Source of the DNA: Streptomyces griseocarneus | GTDB taxonomy: Bacteria; Actinomycetota; Actinomycetes; Streptomycetales; Streptomycetaceae | Assembly: GCF_014655595.1 (NCBI RefSeq) | Contig: NZ_BNBL01000013.1 | Location: 62,001 to 126,000 of the forward strand | DNA: 64,000 nt | Direction: 5' to 3' | Translations under genes and position numbers: made by a program | Shown: in pieces, positions 34,293 to 42,199 of the stretch | Position numbering within the stretch: the stretch's first letter is position 1 | Layout: each line of letters starts with the position of its first letter | The notes under the pieces: model-generated | The model's input: only the letters and a program-made list of their open reading frames with translations | Told to the model about the DNA's origin: nothing | Databases searched by the model: none

Positions 34293-36092
34293 GTGAAGAT
34301 ACTTGGTACTCGCGCTGCCAGCGTCTCCCGCCAGGGACTGTGCACAGCTCTGCTCGTCGCCAGCCTGACCACGGCCGCCGTCGGGGCCACTCCGCACAAC
34401 GCCGCCGACGGCGACCCCTCCCCCGGCACCGACAACCCGCAGAGCCGCCCGCACGGCACCCCCAACCTCACCCTCCCCGACCTCCGTCCCAAGCCCGGCG
34501 CCTCGGGCAAGCCCGGCGAGCACGCGCTGCCGCCCGGCGGCGAGGACTCCGGCATCCCCGCGACCGCGCTGGCCGCCTACAAGAACGCCGAGGCCATCGC
34601 CAAGGAGAAGTACCCGAGCTGCCACATTCCGTGGCAGCTCGTCGCGGGCATCGGCAAGGTGGAGTCCCACCACGCGGCCATGGGCGGCCGGCTGAACCCG
34701 GACGGCACGACGGAGAGACAGATCCTGGGCCCGCAGCTGACGGGCGGCGAGTTCGCGAAGATCACCGACACCGACGGCGGCCGCTGGGACGGCGACAAGC
34801 TCTACGACCGGGCCGTCGGCCCCACCCAGTTCATCCCCTCCACGTGGGTGCTCTTCGGCGCCGACGGCAACGGCGACGGCGTCCAGGACCCCAACAACAT
34901 CTTCGACGCCGCCGCCGCCACGGCCCGCTACCTCTGCTCCGGCAACAAGGACCTGACCCGCGCCGCCGACCTCGACAAGGCGGTGCTGAGCTACAACAAC
35001 TCCCGCGAGTACGTCAACGCCGTGCTCGCCTGGATGCGCACGTACCAGAAGGGCGAGGTCGGCCCGGTGCCGGACGGCCCCGGCCTGCCGCCCTCCCCGT
35101 CGGGCAACACCCCCGCGGGCACCCAGCCCACCCCCTCCGGCACCCCCGGCGGCGGATCCACCACGCCCCACAAGCCGGGCGGTACCGGCACGGGCACGGG
35201 CACCGGCAACAACGGCGGCAACACCGGGCACGGCGGCAGCACCAACAAGCCCGCCCCCCACAAGCCCGGCGGCGGCGAGAAGCCCGGCGGCGGCGGCACC
35301 GACAAGCCCACCCCGCCCGCACCCGCCCCCGTCACCCGCCTCGACCGGGCGAGCGAGCGCAAGCTGGAGGCCACGGCCGGCGAGGACTTCACCGCGCAGC
35401 CGCGCGTACGGGCCCTGACCGGCGCCGGCAAGCCCGCCCCGGACGGCACCCGCGTCCGCTTCGAGATCGTCGGCGACACCGACGCCCGCTTCCCCGGCGG
35501 CACCACCCAGGCCGTCCGCACCACCAAGGACGGCGGCATGGCCACCGCGCCGACCCTCCACGCCGGCGACTGGCCCGGCCAGTTCACCGTCCGCGCCACC
35601 GTCGAGGGCCGCGACATCGCCCCCGTCGACTTCGCCGCGACCGTCAAGAACGCCCCCGCCCCGCGCGCCGACGAACTCGTGCGCGTCGGAGACGGAGACC
35701 TCAAGGCCGCACCGAAGGCCACGTTCACACAGAAGATCCAGATCAAGGCGCTCGGCAAGGGCAAGCCGGTGGACGGCACCGCGATCACGGCCACCGTGCT
35801 CGACGCCGACGGCAAGCCCCTGGCGAAGACCGGCCCGTACTTCAAGGACAAGGACGGCAAGCCCACCCGCTCGCTCGCCCTGCCCAAGACGGACAAGGAC
35901 GGTCTGGTCACGCTGCCCGAGCTGTTCACCGACGAGCAGACCGGCAACTACACCCTGCGCCTGGCCACCGCCGACGGAACGGTCGTCGTCCTGAAGCTGA
36001 CCGTCGCGGCCCCCGCGGCGGACAAGCCCGGCCCGTCCCAGCCGTCCGCAACGCCCAGCCCGGCACAGACCCCGGCCAAGCCCGCCCAGTAA
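34293..36092 (+). CDS. Secreted lytic murein transglycosylase with Ig-like C-terminal repeats
   Basis: 599 residues. Signal peptide (about 1-32, 'LCTALLVASLTTAAVGA'). The SLT/MltB-like catalytic domain spans about 95-260: 'CHIPWQLVAGIGKVESHHA' carries the catalytic Glu, then 'AVGPTQFIPSTW' and 'NIFDAAAATARYLCSG'. A Gly/Pro/Thr linker (about 270-345) follows, then two Ig-like or invasin-like modules ('LTGAGKPAPDGTRVRFEIVG', 'IKALGKGKPVDGTAITATVL'), and a Pro/Ser tail. It cleaves glycan strands in the wall. GTG at 34293 is favoured by AAGGAAG 8 nt upstream and the signal peptide; an in-frame GTG at 34242 is possible. Confidence 0.85.
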   Translation: MKILGTRAASVSRQGLCTALLVASLTTAAVGATPHNAADGDPSPGTDNPQSRPHGTPNLTLPDLRPKPGASGKPGEHALPPGGEDSGIPATALAAYKNAEAIAKEKYPSCHIPWQLVAGIGKVESHHAAMGGRLNPDGTTERQILGPQLTGGEFAKITDTDGGRWDGDKLYDRAVGPTQFIPSTWVLFGADGNGDGVQDPNNIFDAAAATARYLCSGNKDLTRAADLDKAVLSYNNSREYVNAVLAWMRTYQKGEVGPVPDGPGLPPSPSGNTPAGTQPTPSGTPGGGSTTPHKPGGTGTGTGTGNNGGNTGHGGSTNKPAPHKPGGGEKPGGGGTDKPTPPAPAPVTRLDRASERKLEATAGEDFTAQPRVRALTGAGKPAPDGTRVRFEIVGDTDARFPGGTTQAVRTTKDGGMATAPTLHAGDWPGQFTVRATVEGRDIAPVDFAATVKNAPAPRADELVRVGDGDLKAAPKATFTQKIQIKALGKGKPVDGTAITATVLDADGKPLAKTGPYFKDKDGKPTRSLALPKTDKDGLVTLPELFTDEQTGNYTLRLATADGTVVVLKLTVAAPAADKPGPSQPSATPSPAQTPAKPAQ

Positions 36093-36101
36093 GGCCACAC
36101 A

Positions 36102-36130
36102 CGTCCCGCCCGCCCCCGGCGGGCGGGACG
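36102..36130. terminator. Bidirectional terminator
   Basis: CGTCCCGCCCGCC (36102-36114), loop CCC, and its exact complement (36118-36130), between the transglycosylase and the convergent coiled-coil gene. Confidence 0.85.
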
Positions 36131-36153
36131 ACGTGTCCCCCAGCAGCTCCGGA

Positions 36154-37056
36154 TCAGTCCGCGGCGCCCGCGTCCTCGGCCACCGGCTTGCCCGTCAGCG
36201 CCGCCAGGCTGTGCCGCACATGCGCCATGTGGGACTTCAGCTCCTCGCGCCGCTCCTCGTGCTCGCGCAGCACCCGCTCGGTGTCCCGCGCGATCCGCTC
36301 CTCCCGCACCCGGGCCTGCGCGATCACCGCGGCCGCCTGCGCCTCCGCGTCCTCCTGCCCGTGCCGGGCCGCCTCCTCGGTGTCCGCGTACCGGCGGCGC
36401 GCGTCACCCAGCGCGGTGCGCGCGTACTCCTCGAGCGCCGCCACCCGCGCGTCCATCGCCGCCTCGCGCTCGGCGATCTCACGGCCCGCCGCGTCCCAGC
36501 GCTCGGTGTGCTCCTTCTCCTGCTCGGCCAGGATGTGCGTCGTGCGCTGCCGCATCTCCGTCAGCGCCGCCAGCGACTCCTCACGGCGCTTCTTGACCTC
36601 CTGGGTCACGGTCGTGCGCACGTCGTCGGCGACGGTCTCCGCGGCGAGCAGCGCCTGGCGCGCCCACTCCTCCGCCTCCGCCCGCACCGCCACGGCGTAC
36701 TCGTGCGCCGCGTCGCGCAGCCCCCGCGCGTGCGTCTGGGCGGCCTCCTGCACCTCCGCCGCCCCGGCCTCCGAGCGCTCCCGCAGCCCCGCGGCCTCCA
36801 GCTCGGCCGTCGTCACCAGACCCTGGGCACGCGGGCCGAGCGACTCGTACGTCTGCGGAGGCATCTTCGCGACGACCTGCTCCAGGCGCCGCACCTCGTC
36901 CTCCATCTCGCGTGCGAGGACGGTCAGCCGCGCCGCCCGCTCCCAGGCGGAGTCGCGCTGGCGGGCGAACTCCGCCAGCGCGCGGTCGACCTGCTCAGGC
37001 CGGTAACCGCGGCCTCGTACGACAGCGAAACCGTCAGGAGACAGCGATGAACTCAT
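36154..37056 (-). CDS. Coiled-coil cytoskeletal-type protein ('cellulose-binding protein' family)
   Basis: 300 residues, almost wholly coiled coil (about 30-280; e.g. 'EMEDEVRRLEQVVAKMPP', 'RRRYADTEEAARHGQED'), very rich in Ala, Glu and Arg. The N-terminal motif 'GFAVVRGRGYRPEQVDRALA' resembles DivIVA/Scy-like N-termini. Streptomyces homologues are often labelled cellulose-binding proteins without evidence. A structural role at the pole or membrane, like DivIVA, FilP or Scy, is more consistent with the sequence. No cysteine, signal or TM. The function is not certain. The RBS is a weak AAGGGG upstream. Confidence 0.75.
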   Translation of the reverse strand: MSSSLSPDGFAVVRGRGYRPEQVDRALAEFARQRDSAWERAARLTVLAREMEDEVRRLEQVVAKMPPQTYESLGPRAQGLVTTAELEAAGLRERSEAGAAEVQEAAQTHARGLRDAAHEYAVAVRAEAEEWARQALLAAETVADDVRTTVTQEVKKRREESLAALTEMRQRTTHILAEQEKEHTERWDAAGREIAEREAAMDARVAALEEYARTALGDARRRYADTEEAARHGQEDAEAQAAAVIAQARVREERIARDTERVLREHEERREELKSHMAHVRHSLAALTGKPVAEDAGAAD

Positions 37057-37219
37057 CCTTGTAGCCCCTTATATCCGGAAATCCGGTATGCGACAGGTCC
37101 GGCGTACATCATTCCCGTACGAGCGAAGTGCCCTTGCCGCGACACTCCGCGGCGCGGGGTGCCCGCCCCCCGTCCCGGGTCGGGCACCCCGCGCCGTCCG
37201 CGCACGTCTCGGCCGGTCG

Positions 37220-39787
37220 CTAGAAGAGACCGTCCCACATCTGCTCCAGCAGCACCGCCCACCAGTTCTCGGGCGACGACAGCGCGGCCGGGTCCAGCGC
37301 GGCCAGCTGGTCCTGAAAGTCCACGGTCCAGCGCCCGGCCTGCTCCGGCGTCAGCCCGTAGCGCCACCGCCACATCTTGCCGAGCAGCGCCAAAGAGCGC
37401 ACGAACTGAGGAAGGCTCGTGTTGACGAACTGCGGCGGCACCGGGTGACCGTCGGGCCCCGCCTCCATCGGCACGGCCACGATGTGGGCCGTGCCGTACT
37501 GGACGCACAGCTGACGGCCGTAGTCGCTGCCCATCACGAGGTACGAACCGGCGTCCGCCGCCGCCCGCACCCCGCGCTCCGCCGCCAGCTCCGCCAGCGT
37601 CGGCACCGGACGGCCCGGCTGGGTCTGGCCCCAGAAGAACGGCCCGAAGTCGGCCGGCAGACCCGCCCAGACCAGCGTCTGCGCGACGATCTCCGGCACG
37701 CCCTGGCGCGAGACGGCCCGCTGGTCGAAGCGGAACACCTGCGGCCCGAAGGCCTCGGCGAGCTCCCGCCCGATCACGTCCGGCCCCACCGGCGGCGTCA
37801 TCTGGATCTGCTGCGGATGCGGCAGCGGCACCCGGTTCGGCGCGGGCCGCGCGGGCCCGTCCGCCACCTGGTGCAGCTCGCCCTGGTGCTCCACGAGATG
37901 GCGCACGCCCTGCTGCCGGGTCGCGTGGTCCCGCCCGTAGGCGGCCGTGTGACTGATCCTCACCTGCGGCCACGTCTCGCGGATCATCCGCGCGCAGTAG
38001 CCGCCGGGCAGGTCGCACGACTCCAGCTCGGTGTGCAGCTCCAGCACCTGCTGCGGCGGCACGTTCATCGCCCGCAGCTCGTGCAGGATCTGCCACTCCG
38101 GGTGCGGGGTGCCGGGCGCGCTGCGGCGGATGATCTGCTGCTCGGACCCGTCGTGGGCCCGGTAGCGCAGGACGGCCATGTAGCCGGGCCCCACGGTGGG
38201 CAGGCCCGTGGGGGCCTGGGGGTAGCCGTACGCGGGCGCCGGGGCCTGGGGGGCCTGCGGCGGCTGCGGGACCTGGGGTGCGGCCGGCACACCGGGGGCC
38301 TGCGGGGCCGCCGGGCCGCCGGGGCCGGCGAGCATCGTCGCCGCCGCGTGCACCCCGCCGGGCCCTTGCGGGGCCTGCGGGGCGCCGGGGGCGCCGGGGT
38401 GCGCGAGCATCGTCGCCGCCGCGTGCGCGGGGTGGGCCCCCTGCGGGGGCTGCGGGTGCTGCGGAGCCTGGGGTGCGGCCGGAGGCTGCCCCGGAGCCGC
38501 GGGCGCACCGGGCGGCGCGGGCGGCACGGGCCCGCCGGGGCTCGCCAGCATGGTGGCCGCGGCGTGCGCGTCACCGGTCGCGGGCGGCGCGACGGGAGCC
38601 TGCGGAGCCACGGGAGCCGCCGGGGCGGCCGTGACGGGCTGCCCCGTCTCGTCCAGCTGCGAGACCATCTGCGTCCGTACGTACCCGCCGGCCGGAGCGC
38701 CGGGCGCGGCGGCCGGAGCGACGCTCGGCGCGGCGGGCGTGGCCGGGGCGACGGGTGCGGCAGGCGTGACGGGCGTTGCGGGGGCGGGCGGCATCGCCGG
38801 AGCGTTCGGGCCGCCGACGGCCGGGGCGATCGTCGTGCGCGGCAGGGCGCTGCCCTGCGGCATCAGCGCCGTCTTCGCGTCCGGCCGGACGCTCGGCGCC
38901 GGGGCCTCGTCGACGTCGGCGCCCGACAGCGCGGGCGTCAGCACCGTGGCGGGCAGCCCGACCACGTGGTCGTCGCCGTCGTCACCGGACACATCGGCAC
39001 CCGCCCACGGCTCGGCATCGCCCGGCGCCGCCGACGCGTCACCGCCCGAGGGCCACTCCACCGGAGCCTGCGAAGCCTCGGGGGCCGCCGGCCCGCCGGA
39101 CGCCGCGCCGGCGACATCGGTGTCACCCGCGTCGTCCGCCGCCGCCTCGGCCGGGGCCTGCGGTTCCGCGGGCACCGCGTCCGCCGGCGAAGCGTCCACG
39201 ACGGGCTCGGGAGCAGGCACGGGCTCAGGAGCAGGTACGGGCTCAGGAGCAGGCACGGGCACGGGCGCGGGAGCAGGCACCGGCACCGGCCCGGCAGCCG
39301 GGTCGTCCGCACCGGAACCCGCCGAGCCGGCCGAAGAAGAGCCGGCCGACGAAGAACCATCCGCCGAAGAACCGTCCGACGCGGACCCGGACGACGACCG
39401 CCGGTCCGGGATGCCCATCGCGTCCGCCGCCTCCTGCAACCACTCCGGCGGGCTCAGCAGGAACGACGTCGCATTGAGGTCCAGCCGCTTCGGCGGCGCC
39501 TCCGGAGCCTCGTGCACCGACTCGTCCACGGCCCCGTACTCCTCCTCGTACCGCCGGATCACCTCACCCACCGGCAGTGCGGGCCACAGCGTCGTCTCGC
39601 CGCTGTCCCGCGCGATGACCAGCCGCAGCCGGCCGCCGTCGCCCGTCGGGCCGTCCTCGCGGTCCTCGGCCCAGACCACGAAGCCCAGGTCGAACTCCCT
39701 GACGCACACCTCACGCTGGAGATAGGCCGGCACGTCTCCGTTGACCCAGCGCTCCGCGCGCTCCTGCGCCTGCGCGAATGTCACCAT
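37220..39787 (-). CDS. Deaminase-like / SUKH-4 fusion protein with long disordered linker
   Basis: 855 residues. The N-terminal ~75 look like a YrhB/Imm35-type small domain ('AERWVNGDVPAYLQREVCV', 'LVIARDSGETTLWP'). Residues ~125-535 are Pro/Ala/Ser-rich and disordered, with seven T-x-[LMI] motifs followed by Gly. About 540-625 is a deaminase-like domain with candidate zinc site H562-P-E564, C591 and C598 ('ESCDLPGGYC'). The C-terminal ~200 match SUKH-4 immunity domains ('FGPQVFRFDQRAV', 'ENWWAVLLEQMWDGLF'). No signal peptide or TM is visible. ATG at 39787 is favoured by homology; a GTG four codons earlier overlaps the upstream stop (GTGA). The function is unknown. Confidence 0.8.
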   Translation of the reverse strand: MVTFAQAQERAERWVNGDVPAYLQREVCVREFDLGFVVWAEDREDGPTGDGGRLRLVIARDSGETTLWPALPVGEVIRRYEEEYGAVDESVHEAPEAPPKRLDLNATSFLLSPPEWLQEAADAMGIPDRRSSSGSASDGSSADGSSSAGSSSAGSAGSGADDPAAGPVPVPAPAPVPVPAPEPVPAPEPVPAPEPVVDASPADAVPAEPQAPAEAAADDAGDTDVAGAASGGPAAPEASQAPVEWPSGGDASAAPGDAEPWAGADVSGDDGDDHVVGLPATVLTPALSGADVDEAPAPSVRPDAKTALMPQGSALPRTTIAPAVGGPNAPAMPPAPATPVTPAAPVAPATPAAPSVAPAAAPGAPAGGYVRTQMVSQLDETGQPVTAAPAAPVAPQAPVAPPATGDAHAAATMLASPGGPVPPAPPGAPAAPGQPPAAPQAPQHPQPPQGAHPAHAAATMLAHPGAPGAPQAPQGPGGVHAAATMLAGPGGPAAPQAPGVPAAPQVPQPPQAPQAPAPAYGYPQAPTGLPTVGPGYMAVLRYRAHDGSEQQIIRRSAPGTPHPEWQILHELRAMNVPPQQVLELHTELESCDLPGGYCARMIRETWPQVRISHTAAYGRDHATRQQGVRHLVEHQGELHQVADGPARPAPNRVPLPHPQQIQMTPPVGPDVIGRELAEAFGPQVFRFDQRAVSRQGVPEIVAQTLVWAGLPADFGPFFWGQTQPGRPVPTLAELAAERGVRAAADAGSYLVMGSDYGRQLCVQYGTAHIVAVPMEAGPDGHPVPPQFVNTSLPQFVRSLALLGKMWRWRYGLTPEQAGRWTVDFQDQLAALDPAALSSPENWWAVLLEQMWDGLF

Positions 39788-39795
39788 GGCGCCGC

Positions 39796-40773
39796 TCACT
39801 CCTCCACCGGGACGGCGTACGCGAAACCGCCGTCCACCATCAGGTTGGCCACCGTCTCCAGCTCCGGCGGTCCGCCCGCCAGACGCGACAGGAACGCGTC
39901 GAAGTCCTCACCACACGGCAGCAGCAGCCGCTCCACCCGCTCCTGCACGGCCCAGCCGTCACGGTCACGGGCATCGTCGTACGGGCAGAACCACACCGAG
40001 CCGATCGCCTCGCCCTTGACCTTCACCGCCAGGACGCCGCCCTGCACGAAGGCCACGCCCAGATAGTCCTTGGTGAAGTGATCGCGCAGACACTTGTTGA
40101 TGTAGACGAGGTCATTGACCGCGGCCTCGTCACGCACCGTGAAGAACGGCTGGTCCAGCAGCAGCCCCAGCTCCGCGTCCAGCGCGGCGCCCACCGGCGC
40201 ACAGCCGCCCGCCGCCTTCAGGAACGCGCGATAGGCACCCGGCAGGCGGTAGCCGAGATCCTCCTCGACGCCCTGCACCTGCTCCTCCGTCACCGGCAGG
40301 TCCCGGTGCGGCAGCGCGAAGTGCACCGGACGCGTCTCCTGCAGCGGACGCGTACCACGCTTGTCCTGGTCGACGGCCGCGGTCGCCAGACCGCCGTGAT
40401 GCCGCAGCAGCGCCTTCACCTCGGCCGGCACCAGCTCCAGCCGGCGCGTCCCCGCGACGTGGTGCCAGGTCCAGCCGTGCGGCGTCGCCACCGGCGGCAG
40501 GCTCGCCCACAGCTCGTGGCCGGCCGCGTGCTGGGCCGCGTTGGCCGACACGTAGTCGGTCAGCCGCAGCTCGTCGACGCCGAACCCCTCCGGCGGCTCC
40601 GCGATCTCCGCGGCCGCCCGGGCGTACGGCGAGAAGTCCGGGAAACCCTGCTCGTCCACGCGCACGCCCTTGGGATAGCGGCTGCGGCGGACCGGGTCCG
40701 GGAAGTGCACGACCTGCCCGGCATAGGCCGCGTTCGGTGGCGCGGCTTGTTGCCCGAGCCGACCTGTCGTCAT
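39796..40773 (-). CDS. WHH-nuclease-like domain fused to SMI1/KNR4 (SUKH-1) domain
   Basis: 325 residues. Residues ~35-130 look like a WHH-type HNH nuclease toxin: 'GFPDFSPYA', 'VSANAAQHAAGHELW', then 'GWTWHHVAGTRRLELVP' with W103-H104-H105, and 'ALLRHHGG' (H125). In WHH toxins a histidine usually follows LVP in 'LVPxxLH'; here the position reads V-K, so the active site may be incomplete. The C-terminal half is SMI1/KNR4-like ('EEDLGYRLPGAYRAFLKAAGG', split around 175). SUKH proteins are immunity factors against such nucleases. AGGGGGC gives the RBS for ATG at 40773. The stop overlaps a possible start of the next gene. Confidence 0.78.
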   Translation of the reverse strand: MTTGRLGQQAAPPNAAYAGQVVHFPDPVRRSRYPKGVRVDEQGFPDFSPYARAAAEIAEPPEGFGVDELRLTDYVSANAAQHAAGHELWASLPPVATPHGWTWHHVAGTRRLELVPAEVKALLRHHGGLATAAVDQDKRGTRPLQETRPVHFALPHRDLPVTEEQVQGVEEDLGYRLPGAYRAFLKAAGGCAPVGAALDAELGLLLDQPFFTVRDEAAVNDLVYINKCLRDHFTKDYLGVAFVQGGVLAVKVKGEAIGSVWFCPYDDARDRDGWAVQERVERLLLPCGEDFDAFLSRLAGGPPELETVANLMVDGGFAYAVPVEE

Positions 40774-41118
40774 GGCGGAAGCCCCCTGCTGACTGTGTCT
40801 CCTACAGGACTACTGAAGACCCGGACATGCGGCGGACGCCGGGAACACTCGTGGGCGACAGCCTATGCGGTGTCGCGAGCGGGGGCCCCGGCCGCCGCCC
40901 GGCCCCACCCCCGCACAGCCCGCGCACACGCTTGCAGATGCGTACGAACCCCCACCAGCCCAAGCCCCGTGAAGCGCCGCCCCGCGACAACTCGTAACCC
41001 CACAGTGATCATTCGGCGCAGGAGCACCACGCAAAACAGACCTGGCTTTCACTCCGGCCACCCCATTTGGCAGGCTGATCCCCGCAACAGGGGGATTGCA
41101 CGGGAGGGAAGAAGCGCC
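40774..41118. promoter_or_regulatory. Divergent region of the SUKH/deaminase cluster
   Basis: 345 bp between the minus-strand fusion pair and the plus-strand YwqJ/SUKH-3 pair, without a gene. On the plus side TTTCAC (41047-41052), an 18-nt spacer and CAGGCT (41071-41076) may be a promoter ahead of GGGAGGG (41102-41108). A CCCCC/GGGGG-rich patch (40889-40917) is present. No operator is evident. Confidence 0.35.
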
Positions 41119-41658
41119 ATGCACACCACTCAGGACCGGCACACCGAGCACACCGGCACCGGCACACCCGGCGACCCCCGGCTCACCTGGAGCTCCACCG
41201 ACGAAGCCGACCGCCCGCCCGCCCTGCTCCGCCGCCGCGACGGCATCCTGCCCACCGTGGCCGCCGCCCTGTCCGTCCGCGGCGAAACCCTCACCTGCAC
41301 CGCCGGCAAGTCCGGCCAGCCCCCCAGACTCCACCCCCTCGTCCAGGACTTCCTGGACACCCTCACCATCGAACGCCGCGAACGCTTCACCGGCCGCTGC
41401 CCCGAAGCCGTCCTCCTCACCCGCTACCTCAGCGCCCACGAACCCAGCCGCAGCAAACGCGCCGCCCGCAAACCCCTCACCCACGGCGACGCCCGCCGCG
41501 CCCTCAAGGGATCCAAACTGACCGCCCGCCACATCCGCGAGGACGGCGACCCCCGCCACGGCGAATACGCACCCCCCTGCCGCTCCTGCAGCGCCCTCCT
41601 CGCCCACTTCGGCGTACGCCCCGTCGACCCCGGAACCCCCACCCACGGCAGGAACTGA
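41119..41658 (+). CDS. YwqJ-family nucleic-acid/nucleotide deaminase-like protein
   Basis: 179 residues. A hydrophilic tail (1-40) precedes a deaminase core with full metal motif: C94-P-E96 in 'FTGRCPEAVLLTRYLSA' ([HC]xE, Glu as proton shuttle) and P153-C154-x-x-C157 in 'EYAPPCRSCSALLAHFGV'. These three Cys and the Glu fit a zinc-dependent cytidine-deaminase-fold enzyme. YwqJ-type deaminases occur as C-terminal toxin domains in polymorphic toxins; here the domain stands alone with no signal, so it acts in the cytosol unless exported by another route. The substrate (DNA, RNA or nucleotide) is unknown. The SUKH-3 gene follows after 9 bp. Confidence 0.8.
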   Translation: MHTTQDRHTEHTGTGTPGDPRLTWSSTDEADRPPALLRRRDGILPTVAAALSVRGETLTCTAGKSGQPPRLHPLVQDFLDTLTIERRERFTGRCPEAVLLTRYLSAHEPSRSKRAARKPLTHGDARRALKGSKLTARHIREDGDPRHGEYAPPCRSCSALLAHFGVRPVDPGTPTHGRN

Positions 41659-41667
41659 CCACCACCG

Positions 41668-42174
41668 ATGCGCGCATTCGACCGCACCGCCGCCACCCGA
41701 TTCCCCGTCGCCGTCGACGCCGCCCTGCGCGAAGCCGGCTGGCAACCCGGCCGCTGGGACATCAAGGCAGCCGAACACTGGGCCGACGCCCTGCGCGCCC
41801 ACACCTCCCCCGCCGGCCACCGCCACACCGTCTTCCCCGCCGCCGTCGAAGCCTGGGCCGAATTCGGCGGACTCCACATCACCCCGCCCGGACCCGGCCG
41901 GCACATCGCCCCCACGCCCTTCCACATCGACCCCCTGCACGGCCTCCACCTCGCCCGCACCGTCGCCGACCTCGGCCGCGCACTCGGCACCGAGATCTGC
42001 CCCCTCGGCCAGGAAATGGACGGCCAGGCCCTCCTCGCCATCGACGCCCACGGCCGCGTCTACAGCCTGGACCACACCGGAGACTGGTACCTCGGTTCCG
42101 ACATCGACCACGCCATCGGCGCCCTCGTCACCGGAACCCGGCCCTCACGCCTCACCGCCCCCGGCCCCGCCTAA
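41668..42174 (+). CDS. SUKH-3 family immunity-type protein
   Basis: 168 residues, cytosolic. The SUKH-3 pattern is visible: 'FPVAVDAALREAGWQPGR' start, 'PAAVEAWAEFGGLHITPPGP' with the conserved W-x-x-F-G-G, 'RALGTEICPLGQEMDGQALL', and 'GRVYSLDHTGDWYLGSDI'. SUKH-3 proteins are immunity partners of nuclease and deaminase toxins, and this one is encoded just 9 bp after the YwqJ deaminase, the arrangement of a toxin-immunity pair. It likely shares the transcript. Direct binding is inference. Confidence 0.85.
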   Translation: MRAFDRTAATRFPVAVDAALREAGWQPGRWDIKAAEHWADALRAHTSPAGHRHTVFPAAVEAWAEFGGLHITPPGPGRHIAPTPFHIDPLHGLHLARTVADLGRALGTEICPLGQEMDGQALLAIDAHGRVYSLDHTGDWYLGSDIDHAIGALVTGTRPSRLTAPGPA

Positions 42175-42199
42175 CCCCCCACCGGCCCCCACCGGACCC

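Noticed and set aside
38330..38560. Short spaced repeats (GAGCATCGTCGCCGCCGCG and relatives) that could suggest a CRISPR or tandem array
   Set aside because: They are the codons of the repeated AAATMLA motif inside an intact reading frame, with irregular spacing and no spacer diversity.
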